64,000 bases of DNA from Spirosoma luteum DSM 19990. GTDB lineage: Bacteria; Bacteroidota; Bacteroidia; Cytophagales; Spirosomataceae. Each line of letters opens with the position of its first letter. Positions within the stretch are counted from its first letter, which is position 1. Position numbers and translations under genes: made by a program. The DNA lies in NCBI RefSeq assembly GCF_000374065.1, contig NZ_KB893245.1:806001-870000 (forward strand), written 5' to 3'. Under the pieces are notes generated by a model. That model searched no databases, was not told where the DNA came from, and saw nothing but the letters and a program-made list of their open reading frames with translations. Of this stretch, positions 19,319 through 28,110 are shown in pieces.

Positions 19319-21076
19319 CTAAGCAAAGGCCTTTTTGTCTGCCAGCCCCCGCAGTGCTGTACCAGGCCGGAAGCGCTCGCCGTACGTATCGGCCAGCCGG
19401 TTGCAGGTGGTAATGAACGTTTCGATACCGACGAAATCTACGAACGATACGGCTCCACCCGTATACGCCGGGAAACCCCAGCCCAGAATAGAGCCAATGT
19501 CGGCGTCCAGTTTTGTGCGAACAACAGTCTCCCCCAGGCACCGAACCGCTTCAAGGGCCTGCCGGTAGAGTAGGCGCGTTTTTACTTCCTCCAGCGTAGG
19601 TTGATGTTCGTTTTGACTGGGCACTGCCGGTAAGTGCTCAACCGTTGCGAGCGGCCCGATTGGCATACCGGCACCCTTGCCGCCATTATCGATCAGCACT
19701 GGATTGATGCCTTCGGTTAGCATCAACAGCCCTTCTGCCCGGTACGTTTCGGCACAGCGGGAGAGATAAAAACCGGGTGAATCGCTGACAATAATGGGCG
19801 TTTTTCGAATTTTGCGGACATAATCGAAAGCGGTAGCCAGTGTACTATCAGCCGTTTGCCGACTTGCGATAATTTCTACGACTTGTGATTCCGCCAACGG
19901 CCACAGACTATGAACGCCAACCGTATTGTCAGGCCACACACGTACATCGCTTCGGGTCTGGCTTCCCGACATTGCTTCGATAAGAAGGTCAAAACTGGTT
20001 AAATCCGGCTCCGAGGTTGTATCTTTTAGTAGAACCACCTCTACGCCAGCCCGTTCTGACAGTGAAACTAACCCGGCCACCATGGGTCTGTTACCCAGAA
20101 TACCCAGCTTTTTTACCTCCGTTTTGGGTTCTCTGGGGCGGCTGATTCCCTTATTGACTTCATTCATGCCCAGAAAAAGGGTCTGAATCATGCTTTTTGC
20201 CACCTTAGATGTTGCCACCTGCACAAAATAGCGGGCTTCTATCATGATTGCCCGGTCCATATTGACCTGTAGGCCCTCGTACACGCAGGCCATAATAGCG
20301 AGTGGAGCGGGATAGTTGCCTTTGGTTTTTTCCATCAGCATAGCCGTTCCGGTCCCAAAGATTTGGGCACCCACCGCACTCTGAACATTGCCACCGGGAA
20401 CGCTGAAATTCTCTTTTCCGACAATCTTTCCCGTCTTGCGGTCAATCGAATCCCAAGGACGAAGGGGCGCGGGGTTAGCGGCAATCCAGGCTTTTGCCTT
20501 CTCCATCATATCAGCGGGGCTATCGGCAACCTCATCGACCATACCTAATTTCAGCGCTTCGGACACCCCTACTTTTTTGCCTTCCAGCATGAGCGGTAGA
20601 GCCGCCTGTATGCCAATCATACGGGGGAGCCGCTGCGTACCACCCCCGCCCGGCAACAGACCGATGGTTACTTCAACCAAACCAATAACAGACTTTGGAT
20701 TATCAAGAGCCACCCGATGGTGGCAGGCCAGGCAGATTTCATAACCGCCACCCAAGGCTGTGCCATTCATCGCGGCTACAATCGGCTTCCCTAACGTTTC
20801 CATCCGGCGAAAAACACGGTTCAGCCCCATTGATACCTTCAGCATTTCTGACGGATTTTTGTCGTTATTATGCAGAATCATTTTCAGGTCGGCACCCGCC
20901 ACAAACTCCGGTTTTGCCGAGGTGATAATGATGCCCTTCACCGATTCATCGGCAAAAGCCTGCTCCAGAGCAGCTTCAAACTGTGGTATCGACTCATCAT
21001 TCAAAACGTTCATGGGCGAGGAAGTCATGGCCCATGTAATGATGGCGATCTGCTGGTTGACGGTGTAATAAATCAT
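19319..21076 (-). CDS. FadJ-like enoyl-CoA hydratase / shortened 3-hydroxyacyl-CoA dehydrogenase
   Basis: Beta-oxidation multifunctional protein. Residues 1 to about 190 form a crotonase domain with the oxyanion-hole AGADLKM and both catalytic glutamates (GGGYE, Glu113; GLVEVTIGLLPGG, Glu135). From about residue 322 a 3-hydroxyacyl-CoA dehydrogenase part begins, but the glycine-rich NAD motif GxGxMG is replaced by LGNRPMV. Only about 60 residues, rather than 125 or so, separate it from the catalytic His (GVHSLWPL, His389). The KTPIIVSDSPGFYLSR hinge and the C-terminal helical domains are present. At 585 residues it is well below the usual 700 or more. The hydratase is probably active; NAD binding by the second half is doubtful. 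The thiolase gene upstream on the same strand is the natural partner. Confidence 0.85.
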   Translation of the reverse strand: MIYYTVNQQIAIITWAMTSSPMNVLNDESIPQFEAALEQAFADESVKGIIITSAKPEFVAGADLKMILHNNDKNPSEMLKVSMGLNRVFRRMETLGKPIVAAMNGTALGGGYEICLACHHRVALDNPKSVIGLVEVTIGLLPGGGGTQRLPRMIGIQAALPLMLEGKKVGVSEALKLGMVDEVADSPADMMEKAKAWIAANPAPLRPWDSIDRKTGKIVGKENFSVPGGNVQSAVGAQIFGTGTAMLMEKTKGNYPAPLAIMACVYEGLQVNMDRAIMIEARYFVQVATSKVAKSMIQTLFLGMNEVNKGISRPREPKTEVKKLGILGNRPMVAGLVSLSERAGVEVVLLKDTTSEPDLTSFDLLIEAMSGSQTRSDVRVWPDNTVGVHSLWPLAESQVVEIIASRQTADSTLATAFDYVRKIRKTPIIVSDSPGFYLSRCAETYRAEGLLMLTEGINPVLIDNGGKGAGMPIGPLATVEHLPAVPSQNEHQPTLEEVKTRLLYRQALEAVRCLGETVVRTKLDADIGSILGWGFPAYTGGAVSFVDFVGIETFITTCNRLADTYGERFRPGTALRGLADKKAFA

Positions 21077-21116
21077 CTGGAAATTCTTTTGTAGATTTAT
21101 AAAAAGAGATGTGTAT

Positions 21117-21338
21117 ATGGAAACGATTCGATTAATTCAAAAACCAGAGAACGGTCGGTTAATTATCAACGTACCGGAAGCCGAAGCTGACGAAGAACTG
21201 ATTATTGAAGTCCGGTCAGCCCGAAATCAGCCACCCTTTAATCCTGGCTTAGCCGAGGCATCGAAGGCCTTTTTTGAGAAGCTCAACCAGATAAAAACAG
21301 ACTTTAACGAGGAAGATTACAACGTGTATGAGCAATAA
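21117..21338 (+). CDS. Antitoxin of a PIN-type toxin-antitoxin pair
   Basis: A 73-residue acidic protein, started at the ATG at 21117 rather than the GTG six bases earlier. Its N-terminal half is predicted beta-rich (RLIQKPENGRLIINVP) and the C-terminal half helical and acidic (FFEKLNQIKTDFNEEDY), a layout common to antitoxins that bind DNA with one half and the toxin with the other. The last codons overlap the PIN gene by 11 bases, the classic sign of translational coupling. No specific antitoxin family is recognised. Confidence 0.75.
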   Translation: METIRLIQKPENGRLIINVPEAEADEELIIEVRSARNQPPFNPGLAEASKAFFEKLNQIKTDFNEEDYNVYEQ

Positions 21339-21783
21339 GATTTTTCTCGACAGTTCTGTTCTGGTCGAATACACAAAGGGAACAAAAGTGGATTTATTCG
21401 AGGGTCTCGTTGCGAAAATCAATCTCGAAAAGTGCATCAGTCAAGTTGTTTTGAGCGAGTACACGTTTTATCTGCTCATCATAGAAGGTGGCAAAGCTCC
21501 GTTGACTCTGAAACGGGATAATGCAATTGGAGGGATTATCAATCAACACAATCCAACCAACTTTCTTGAAACGATGTCGTTTCTCAGCGTCAAGGAGAGT
21601 ATAATCCCTTTATATCTGCGCCTGATGCAGGACTATAATTTATTACCCAACGACGCGCTGATTCTGGCTACGTGCAAACTCAACAACATTATCCAACTTG
21701 CTAGTTTCGACACTGATTTCGCCCCAGCCTGCGCAGGCGAAGGCATCCAGCTTATCAGTCAAGTAAGCGATTTGATGCCCTAA
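21328..21783 (+). CDS. PIN-domain ribonuclease toxin (VapC-like)
   Basis: A 151-residue PIN-domain protein, expected to cut RNA with metal ions held by four acidic residues. Visible are the first Asp in IFLDSSVLVEY, a Glu in VVLSEYTFYLL, and the C-terminal acids in LPNDALILATC and LASFDTDF. The size fits VapC. Its start lies inside the upstream antitoxin gene, so the two are cotranscribed. The pair is oriented against the flanking fatty-acid genes and ends only seven bases before the thiolase stop, so it looks like a later insertion into a beta-oxidation operon. Confidence 0.85.
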   Translation: MSNKIFLDSSVLVEYTKGTKVDLFEGLVAKINLEKCISQVVLSEYTFYLLIIEGGKAPLTLKRDNAIGGIINQHNPTNFLETMSFLSVKESIIPLYLRLMQDYNLLPNDALILATCKLNNIIQLASFDTDFAPACAGEGIQLISQVSDLMP

Positions 21784-21790
21784 AGCCTTT

Positions 21791-22999
21791 TTAATTTACC
21801 CGTTCAAAAATAGTGGCGATGCCCATGCCGCCCCCGATACAGAGGGTTGCCAGGCCGAATTGCTTGTTGGAACGTTCGAGTTCGTCGATGAGGGTGGCCG
21901 AAATAATGGCGCCGGTGGCGCCCAGTGGATGACCGAGTGCAATGGCTCCTCCATTGACATTCAGCTGGCTATGATCGACACCAAATTCCTCCATGAACAG
22001 AAGGGGTATGGCCGCAAAGGCTTCGTTGACCTCGAACAGGTCAATGTCGCCGGTGCTCATACCGGCTCGTTTGAGTACTTTATGCGTGGCGGGAATGGGC
22101 CCGGTGAGCATAATGGTTGGCTCCGAACCAACAACGGCGAAGGCTTTAATCCGGGCACGGGGTTTCAGGCCCGACTGCTTACCAAAAGCTGCACTGCCAA
22201 TTAGTACACCAGCGGCTCCATCAACGATCTGAGATGAGTTGCCCGCGTGGTGAACGTGGTTTATGGTGTCGAAATGGGCATATTTGAGCAGGGCCAGGGC
22301 ATCCAGTCCCATCTGCCCCATAGCGGCAAAAGCTGGTTTGAGTTTACCTAAACTCTCTACTGTGGTACCGGGCCGAACGCCTTCATCGTGGTCGAGCAGG
22401 GTTATGCCGATAGCGTCTTTTATGGGAACCAGCGTTCGGGAAAACCGATTCCCGGCCTGTGCTTCCAAGGCCCGGCGGTACGATTCGGCCGCAAAAGTAT
22501 CTACATCCTGGCGCGAGTAACCGTATTTGGTCGCAATCAAATCAGCCGAAATGCCCTGTGGTACAATCTTATGCCGCGCCACAATCTGTGGATTCATGAA
22601 TAGCGCCCCCCCGTCGGACCCCATTGGCACCCGCGACATGGACTCTACGCCCCCGGCCACGATGGCATCTACCTGACCCGACATCACGTAAGCACCTGCC
22701 ATGTTGATTGCTTCCAGACCGGATGAGCAATAGCGATTGAGTTGTACGCCCGCTACGGACTCGGCATACCCTGCTTCCAGAGCGGCAGTACGGGCTATAT
22801 CGGCCCCCTGCTCGCCAATGGGTGTAACACAACCTATGATTACATCATCGACCAGGGCGGTATCGAGCTGATTCCGGTCGCGGAGTTCACGCAGTACGGC
22901 TGTCAGGAGCTGAATAGGCTGCACATCGTGCAGGGCGCCGTCGCTTTTTCCCCGACCACGCGGTGTTCTGACAGCATCGTAAATAAAAGCGTCGGCCAT
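21791..22999 (-). CDS. Acetyl-CoA acyltransferase (thiolase)
   Basis: A 402-residue thiolase that carries out the last step of beta-oxidation (3-ketoacyl-CoA plus CoA gives acetyl-CoA and a shortened acyl-CoA) or the reverse condensation. The nucleophilic Cys is in [11 protein letters not shown], the His in [17 protein letters not shown], and the second catalytic Cys in LCIGGGMG. Length and motif order are normal for the FadA/AtoB group. It is the first gene of a minus-strand unit whose next member is the FadJ-like gene, now separated by a toxin-antitoxin pair. A good two-part promoter lies upstream. Confidence 0.94.
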   Translation of the reverse strand: MADAFIYDAVRTPRGRGKSDGALHDVQPIQLLTAVLRELRDRNQLDTALVDDVIIGCVTPIGEQGADIARTAALEAGYAESVAGVQLNRYCSSGLEAINMAGAYVMSGQVDAIVAGGVESMSRVPMGSDGGALFMNPQIVARHKIVPQGISADLIATKYGYSRQDVDTFAAESYRRALEAQAGNRFSRTLVPIKDAIGITLLDHDEGVRPGTTVESLGKLKPAFAAMGQMGLDALALLKYAHFDTINHVHHAGNSSQIVDGAAGVLIGSAAFGKQSGLKPRARIKAFAVVGSEPTIMLTGPIPATHKVLKRAGMSTGDIDLFEVNEAFAAIPLLFMEEFGVDHSQLNVNGGAIALGHPLGATGAIISATLIDELERSNKQFGLATLCIGGGMGIATIFERVN

Positions 23000-23047
23000 A
23001 ATTTTGCTGATAAAAAGTAGTATGCACGCATACGGTTTTCAATCGAA

Positions 23048-23078
23048 CAAAAGTACGTGCAAAACTTGAACGGGGCAA
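23048..23078 (-). promoter_or_regulatory. Two-part Bacteroidota promoter of the thiolase gene
   Basis: On the minus strand: TTG (23078 to 23076), 20 bases, then TACTTTTG (23055 to 23048), the expected -33 and -7 arrangement. The start codon is 48 bases further on. Confidence 0.65.
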
Positions 23079-23097
23079 CACGCTTAGAAAAGAGAGC

Positions 23098-23467
23098 CTA
23101 TGGATTAATTTTCTCCCAGATCAGGTCTGTAATACGTTGCATGCCTACCTTGTACTGAGCCCGATGAGCCGGTTTATAAATTGGCGGCTCCGTCTGAAGT
23201 AAAGGGTGAAACCGCACTTCATAATAAAAGCTAGCCCATCTGTTTCCTTCATTGTCAATGGGGCATCCTCTCCATCAATCCAGACACCACCAGCTTGGAT
23301 GATGGCTCATTTATCAGTCCATTCTGCTTACCCTGCACAACCGTGGATGCGTTCACGAATCCGTACCGGATACTAATTTCCGGCGGTCTGTTCCTGCCGT
23401 TTATGGGTTTTGCATCATTCTCCCTTGTTCGTTTTGCTTTGATTCGTATATTTGAAACCGTTGACAA
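23098..23467 (-). pseudogene. Decayed gene of unknown family
   Basis: Three minus-strand frames join into one protein-like sequence: PPEISIRYGFVNASTVVQGK running to SKLVVSG, then VWIDGEDAP, then IDNEGNRWASFYYEVRFH and on to RITDLIWEKINP and a stop at 23098. Two small frameshifts, near 23290 and 23258, would restore a single reading. No start is evident and I recognise no family. It lies in the gap between the thiolase and the SNF2 helicase genes. The alternative is chance similarity to protein, but the continuity across frames argues for a remnant. Confidence 0.45.
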
Positions 23468-23622
23468 ATGTGAACTAGGTGCAATGTGCTCATTATGAAT
23501 GCTTTTGCCTGTATTTCGTGCCGCTTGTCAAAATCTTCGTCCAGTCAAATTTTCCCATACATATTCACCTTTTATGGTCGTTCTGGTCGGTCCGAGAGGA
23601 TTGACGAGGAATAACAGTCTGC

Positions 23623-26600
23623 ATGAAAGTTTCGCCTTTGCAACCATTCCAGATTGTGTATTCGTTGCTGGATCACGAGTTTCTGGGCTACCTCATTGAG
23701 GCTTTTGTCGTGCAGCGTAATGGCCGGGGGGAGTTAACGCTTCAGAATCAAACGCTTTCTACCCAAAATGTTACTGAGTTTGCGAAAGGGCTGGATGAAC
23801 GGGATTTTGAACTGGTCAAATTAATCGACAGCATTCAGCAGGATACCATCGTTAAAAAGTTCAACACCCGAAAACTACCGGCTGTCGACTTTTTTCTGAA
23901 AATATACGATCCGCAGAAGGGTGATAAAGGAGCGCAGGATACGATTGGGACGTACCTCGAAACCATGAAAGCGCGGATTATGGCGCTCCTGCCCGGTAAG
24001 CCGTTTTATATTATGGGTAATGATGGTAATCCTGCCTGGGAACCCATCAACTGGATGCCCGAAAAGGCACGGGTCTATTTTCATTTCGACCGGAATCCGA
24101 CCTCAACGCACTATTTCCCCATTATTCGTTACCCTATAAAGTCATGCACGAGCGGAGGAACAAATGAAAAAGGAGCCGAGACGGAGCGGGTCGACTTTCA
24201 GTTCAAAGAAGCCCTGATGATATGCGATGAGCCTGCCTACATGATGGTAGGCAACCGACTTTATCATTTCAGTAAACAGGTCGACGGTAAAAAAATACGT
24301 CCGTTCTTTTCTAAAAATCACATCGTTATTCCCCGCAATATAGAGGAACAGTACTACGAACGGTTTGTGACCCCGCTCATTGCGACTTATGACGTACGGG
24401 CCAAAGGCTTCGAGATTCGGGATGAATCACTGGTTCCTGTTCCCGTGTTAACTATTTCGGAACCGCAGCGGGCCAGCCAGAAGGTGCCGGTATCCGTGTT
24501 TGACAATGCGCTGGCCAGCACCCAGGCGGTAGTTGGTAACGATAGCCCCGACCAGCCCATTATGCTTGACCTGGGCTTCCAGTACGGCGATTTTACCTTT
24601 CGCTTCGATAGCGCAGGGCCCTCCTGTAACGTGAGCATGGAAAAGTACCATGACTCGTACCTCTTTCATAAAATTCGCCGGGATAAGGAATTGGAACGGA
24701 AAAAGCTGGCTTTCCTGCACGATATGGGCCTCGACCTGCAGGGCGGTCGGCTGGACCTGCCAAAGAAAGACGTGTTTACCTGGCTGTCAGACCATAGTAG
24801 TCAGTTACAGGAAGCTGGTTTCCTTATTCGGCAGGATGTACAGAACACGAAGCGGTACTTTCTGGGCTATTCGAGCATTAACGTATCCATTCAGGAAGGG
24901 CGCGACTGGTTTGATATATACGCCAACGTGCGGTTTGGGGAGTTCGAGATTCCCTTCCTGAAAATAAGGAAGCTCATCCTGCACAAAAAACACGAGTTTA
25001 CGCTGCCCAATGGCGAAGTAGCCGTTATTCCAGATGCGTGGTTTACAAAGTACTCCGAGCTGTTTGGCTTCATGGAATACCTGGACGAACCTGATAATGC
25101 TGAGGGGCGGCTGGTGCTGCAAAAACATCACCTCGCGCTGGTGCAGGAACTGGAGCAGGACAGCCTCGCTACTACGGTTATCAGCCGCAAACTCGAACGC
25201 CTGCGCGACTTCGAGAAAATTGACAGTTCTCCACTGCCCAATGGGTTCAATGGTGCCCTGAGACCCTACCAGAAAGCCGGGTACGACTGGATGAATTTCC
25301 TGCGCCAGTACAAGTTTGGCGGCTGCCTGGCCGACGATATGGGGCTGGGGAAAACGGTCATGACGCTGGCTATGCTACAGGGGCAGAAAGAAGCGGGCAT
25401 TACCAATCCAAGCCTGCTGGTGATGCCCACATCGCTGCTGTACAACTGGGAACTCGAAGCCCGGAAATTTACGCCCGACCTGCGGGTGATGGTGTACACC
25501 GGCACTTACAGAGATAAAAATACGGCTCAGTTCGATGACTACGACCTGATTTTGACCTCGTATGGTATTGTCAGAATCGACATCGATATGCTGAGCGATT
25601 ACCGATTCAACTACGCTATTCTGGATGAATCGCAGGCCATAAAGAACCCGTCTTCGCACATTACCAAAGCGGTGATGCAACTCAATACTGAGCATCGGCT
25701 CATTCTGACCGGCACCCCGCTCGAGAATAGTACGCTGGACTTATGGTCGCAAATGTCGTTTATCAACCCTGGTTTGCTGGGTAGCCAGTCGTTTTTTCGG
25801 AACGAGTTTCAGGTGCCTATCGAGAAGCGGCATGATGAAGCTAAAACGGAGCGGTTGTATAACCTCATCAAGCCCTTTATGCTCCGGCGCAACAAAGCGC
25901 AGGTAGCCACCGATTTGCCCGAAAAAGTAGAAAGCGTACTCTATTGCGAAATGACGCCCGACCAGGAAACGCAGTACGAGGAAGCCAAATCCTACTACCG
26001 AAACCTGATTCTGGACCACATTGAAGAATCGGGCATGGCAAAATCGCAGATGATCGTGCTACAGGGACTTACCAAACTCCGGCAAATTGCCAACCACCCC
26101 CGTATGGTCGATGCCGATTACGAAGGGGATTCCGGCAAGCTGGATGATATGCTGATGCGCCTGGAAAGTGCCATGACCGAAAATCATAAGATTCTGGTAT
26201 TCAGTCAGTTTATCAAGCACCTGAACGTGGTGCAGCAGTACCTGAAAGAAAAGAAAATTAAATACGCTTACCTGGACGGCTCCACCACCGACCGGCAAAG
26301 CCAGGTAACCCTGTTTCAGACGGACAATTCGGTTAAACTGTTTCTTATTTCGCTGAAGGCCGGAGGGCTTGGCCATAACCTGACGGCTGCCGATTACGTA
26401 TTCATCCTTGACCCCTGGTGGAATCCGGCCATCGAGGCTCAGGCCGTTGACCGGGCACACCGCATTGGGCAGCAGAAAACGGTATTCTCCTATAAATTCA
26501 TTGCCAAAAACACCGTGGAAGAGAAGATTCTGTCGTTGCAACGGGCCAAGCAGCAACTGGCCGGGAGTCTGATTTCTACCGAAGATACCTTCATGAAATC

Positions 26601-26637
26601 GCTCACAAAGGAAGATATCCTGGCATTACTCGAATGA
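23623..26637 (+). CDS. SNF2/Rad54-family helicase-like ATPase
   Basis: A 1004-residue bacterial SNF2 protein that uses ATP to translocate on double-stranded DNA; in bacteria the family includes transcription and recombination remodelers. The N-terminal 550 residues are a family-specific extension without a recognisable SWIM zinc motif. The ATPase core follows: Walker A DDMGLGKT (near residue 570), the DExH-box variant DESQ (near 667), GTPLENS (motif III), FSQFIKHL (motif IV), YLDGSTTDRQ, SLKAGGLGHNLTAA (motif V) and DPWWNPAIEAQAVDRAHRIG (motifs V to VI). A GAGGA-like ribosome site precedes the ATG. The gene stands alone, with no restriction or defence genes next to it. Confidence 0.93.
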   Translation: MKVSPLQPFQIVYSLLDHEFLGYLIEAFVVQRNGRGELTLQNQTLSTQNVTEFAKGLDERDFELVKLIDSIQQDTIVKKFNTRKLPAVDFFLKIYDPQKGDKGAQDTIGTYLETMKARIMALLPGKPFYIMGNDGNPAWEPINWMPEKARVYFHFDRNPTSTHYFPIIRYPIKSCTSGGTNEKGAETERVDFQFKEALMICDEPAYMMVGNRLYHFSKQVDGKKIRPFFSKNHIVIPRNIEEQYYERFVTPLIATYDVRAKGFEIRDESLVPVPVLTISEPQRASQKVPVSVFDNALASTQAVVGNDSPDQPIMLDLGFQYGDFTFRFDSAGPSCNVSMEKYHDSYLFHKIRRDKELERKKLAFLHDMGLDLQGGRLDLPKKDVFTWLSDHSSQLQEAGFLIRQDVQNTKRYFLGYSSINVSIQEGRDWFDIYANVRFGEFEIPFLKIRKLILHKKHEFTLPNGEVAVIPDAWFTKYSELFGFMEYLDEPDNAEGRLVLQKHHLALVQELEQDSLATTVISRKLERLRDFEKIDSSPLPNGFNGALRPYQKAGYDWMNFLRQYKFGGCLADDMGLGKTVMTLAMLQGQKEAGITNPSLLVMPTSLLYNWELEARKFTPDLRVMVYTGTYRDKNTAQFDDYDLILTSYGIVRIDIDMLSDYRFNYAILDESQAIKNPSSHITKAVMQLNTEHRLILTGTPLENSTLDLWSQMSFINPGLLGSQSFFRNEFQVPIEKRHDEAKTERLYNLIKPFMLRRNKAQVATDLPEKVESVLYCEMTPDQETQYEEAKSYYRNLILDHIEESGMAKSQMIVLQGLTKLRQIANHPRMVDADYEGDSGKLDDMLMRLESAMTENHKILVFSQFIKHLNVVQQYLKEKKIKYAYLDGSTTDRQSQVTLFQTDNSVKLFLISLKAGGLGHNLTAADYVFILDPWWNPAIEAQAVDRAHRIGQQKTVFSYKFIAKNTVEEKILSLQRAKQQLAGSLISTEDTFMKSLTKEDILALLE

Positions 26638-26730
26638 GAAAATAAAGAATATTTTGGTTTCAGTAGACAATGTCGGCTGTTTCTAGTTGTCTGGTAAATA
26701 GTTTATCGTTCACTATAAATAACACGGTCT

Positions 26731-26907
26731 ATGAATGCGAAAAGCATGTTTGGTATTATACTTACGTTGGTGGGACTGGTTGGCCTGATTTACGGCGGTA
26801 TGGATTTTGCTAAAGGGGGCGTAGCGCAGTCCTCATTTGTGTACCTTATTCTGGGCGGAATTTTCTTCTTCGCCGGTATCGGTCTGATTCGCAGTACCCG
26901 AGCGTAA
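26731..26907 (+). CDS. Small two-helix membrane protein
   Basis: A 58-residue protein that starts with ATG and ends with TAA. It has two hydrophobic segments: FGIILTLVGLVGLIYGG, and FVYLILGGIFFFAGIGLI followed by a basic end (RSTR). A short loop with DFAKGG lies between. It resembles the many short DUF-type membrane proteins of Bacteroidota, but no exact family is recognised. It lies 93 bases after the SNF2 gene and is followed immediately by a perfect terminator palindrome, which supports it as a real transcribed gene. Confidence 0.7.
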   Translation: MNAKSMFGIILTLVGLVGLIYGGMDFAKGGVAQSSFVYLILGGIFFFAGIGLIRSTRA

Positions 26908-26913
26908 ACGTAA

Positions 26914-26943
26914 GCCGGAAAACCGTACGTACGGTTTTCCGGC
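26914..26943. terminator. Perfect 30-base palindrome
   Basis: The arms GCCGGAAAACCGTAC and GTACGGTTTTCCGGC join without a loop, between the small membrane protein gene and the convergent phosphoribosyltransferase gene. It probably acts as a shared terminator, although the T run lies inside the stem. Confidence 0.7.
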
Positions 26944-26950
26944 CTTCGCT

Positions 26951-27469
26951 CTATCGCAGATATACCCCTTTTTTCTGCTCGTCACTCAATATCACATCCA
27001 CATGTTCACTGATGGTTGTGCTGAGTTCGTAGCCTTTGTAATCGGCAGCAACCGGATAGCGCGGGTGGTTGCGGTCAATCAGCACGGCCACCTGTAATTT
27101 GCGAATTGGCACCTGCAGGAAAGGTTGCAGACTAAACGCCAGCGTCCTGCCCGTATAGAGCACATCATCAACCACCACGATGACCTTGTCCGTAAAATCA
27201 ATGGTAGAATGAACCGTGGGTTGCGATACCTGCGTTTTGTCCACCTCCAGCCGGATTAAGTGAACGGTGAATGGGGCAATCATTTGCAATTCATGGGCCA
27301 GTTCCTCTGCCAGCTTATAGCCTTCGCCCGAAATACCAGCGATCAACAGGGCTGTTTCGTCAAAATTATTTTCGTAAATCTGAAACGCTATCCGTCTGAT
27401 TTTCTGGTGAATCTGTTCACTGGTCAGAATAAGCGTTGGTTGAACCGTGTCCATAGGTAAATCGGGCAA
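26951..27469 (-). CDS. pyrR: PyrR-like phosphoribosyltransferase
   Basis: A 172-residue type I phosphoribosyltransferase closest in layout to PyrR, the uracil phosphoribosyltransferase that also attenuates pyrimidine operons in Gram-positives. The PRPP-binding motif is VIVVVDDVLYTGRT (residues about 94 to 107), and ILTSEQIHQKIRRIA near the N-terminus is a PyrR-type opening. Met6 is an alternative start. No pyrimidine genes and no obvious PyrR binding loop are nearby, so a regulatory role is not supported; salvage of uracil or another base is possible. The gene is convergent with the small membrane protein gene. Confidence 0.75.
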   Translation of the reverse strand: MPDLPMDTVQPTLILTSEQIHQKIRRIAFQIYENNFDETALLIAGISGEGYKLAEELAHELQMIAPFTVHLIRLEVDKTQVSQPTVHSTIDFTDKVIVVVDDVLYTGRTLAFSLQPFLQVPIRKLQVAVLIDRNHPRYPVAADYKGYELSTTISEHVDVILSDEQKKGVYLR

Positions 27470-27523
27470 ACGAATGTATCACGCAAAGATGGGGAAAAAG
27501 CGGGTAACCGATGAAATATCGAT

Positions 27524-27550
27524 TTGGGTTAACTGGTTGGCATACTTTTG
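27524..27550 (+). promoter_or_regulatory. Promoter of the DUF4783 gene
   Basis: TTG at 27524 to 27526, a 16-base spacer, then TACTTTTG at 27543 to 27550 (a TAnnTTTG match). The start codon is 37 bases downstream. Confidence 0.6.
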
Positions 27551-27587
27551 GCGAATGGTGTTGCAAAGTGGTCTCGTTTAACCAATT

Positions 27588-27995
27588 ATGCACACACTCA
27601 TACTTTTTGTTCTGGGCCTTTTTGCCTGGGGAACACCTGGCAAAAACACAGTCGGGAACGACATCTCCCAAACCGTAGTCGTCTCTATGCGAAATGGCGA
27701 TGCCAGTCGATTATCGACCGGTTTTGCCCGAACGATTGAATTAGTGATTGACTCGGAGAAGGTAGATTTTCACACTGTTCAGGCCGACCACGCCCAATTA
27801 ATTCTGCGGTCCTTTTTTCGTAAATATCCCCCGCACAGTTTTCAGTTGACCTACGAAGGGTCATCTGACCGGCTCCGCTATAGTACCGGCACGTATGAAT
27901 CGAGCGGAAAGCAATTCTCTGTTTACGTACTCATGCGTCAAATCAGTAATCAGCAGTACGTTATCAATGCGCTGCATTTCAGGAAAGAAGCGTAG
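27588..27995 (+). CDS. DUF4783 family secreted protein
   Basis: A 135-residue protein of the Bacteroidota-specific DUF4783 family, function unknown. It starts with a short hydrophobic export segment (LILFVLGLFAWG). Family-typical stretches are the ISQTVVVSMRNGDASRLS region, where a helix leads into a cone-shaped NTF2-like fold, the LRSFFRKYPPHSFQLTYEG core, and a C-terminal beta strand ending in YVINALHFRK. Family members commonly lie near nadC, which is not seen here. The gene has its own promoter and is followed at once by an inverted repeat. Confidence 0.8.
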   Translation: MHTLILFVLGLFAWGTPGKNTVGNDISQTVVVSMRNGDASRLSTGFARTIELVIDSEKVDFHTVQADHAQLILRSFFRKYPPHSFQLTYEGSSDRLRYSTGTYESSGKQFSVYVLMRQISNQQYVINALHFRKEA

Positions 27996-27997
27996 AA

Positions 27998-28064
27998 CTG
28001 TATGATGCGGGGTATGTAGGGCAGCGGGTACGAATCAATACATCATATACCCTACATCATACAG
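27998..28064. repeat. Imperfect inverted repeat made of GTATGATG words
   Basis: Starts three bases after the DUF4783 stop. Left arm CTGTATGATGCGGGGTAT, right arm ATACCCTACATCATACAG; the first ten bases pair perfectly and about 18 of 24 pair overall, with a 20-base loop. There is no U tract. It may be a 3' end or processing element and resembles two other word-type repeats in this window. Confidence 0.55.
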
Positions 28065-28083
28065 CATACATTCTATTTCCCCC

Positions 28084-28091
28084 TATCTTTG
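28084..28091 (+). promoter_or_regulatory. -7 element TATCTTTG for the YcxB-like gene
   Basis: Matches TAnnTTTG, 19 bases before the start codon at 28111. Confidence 0.55.
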
Positions 28092-28110
28092 TACTTTCCT
28101 GTAAAGTACC

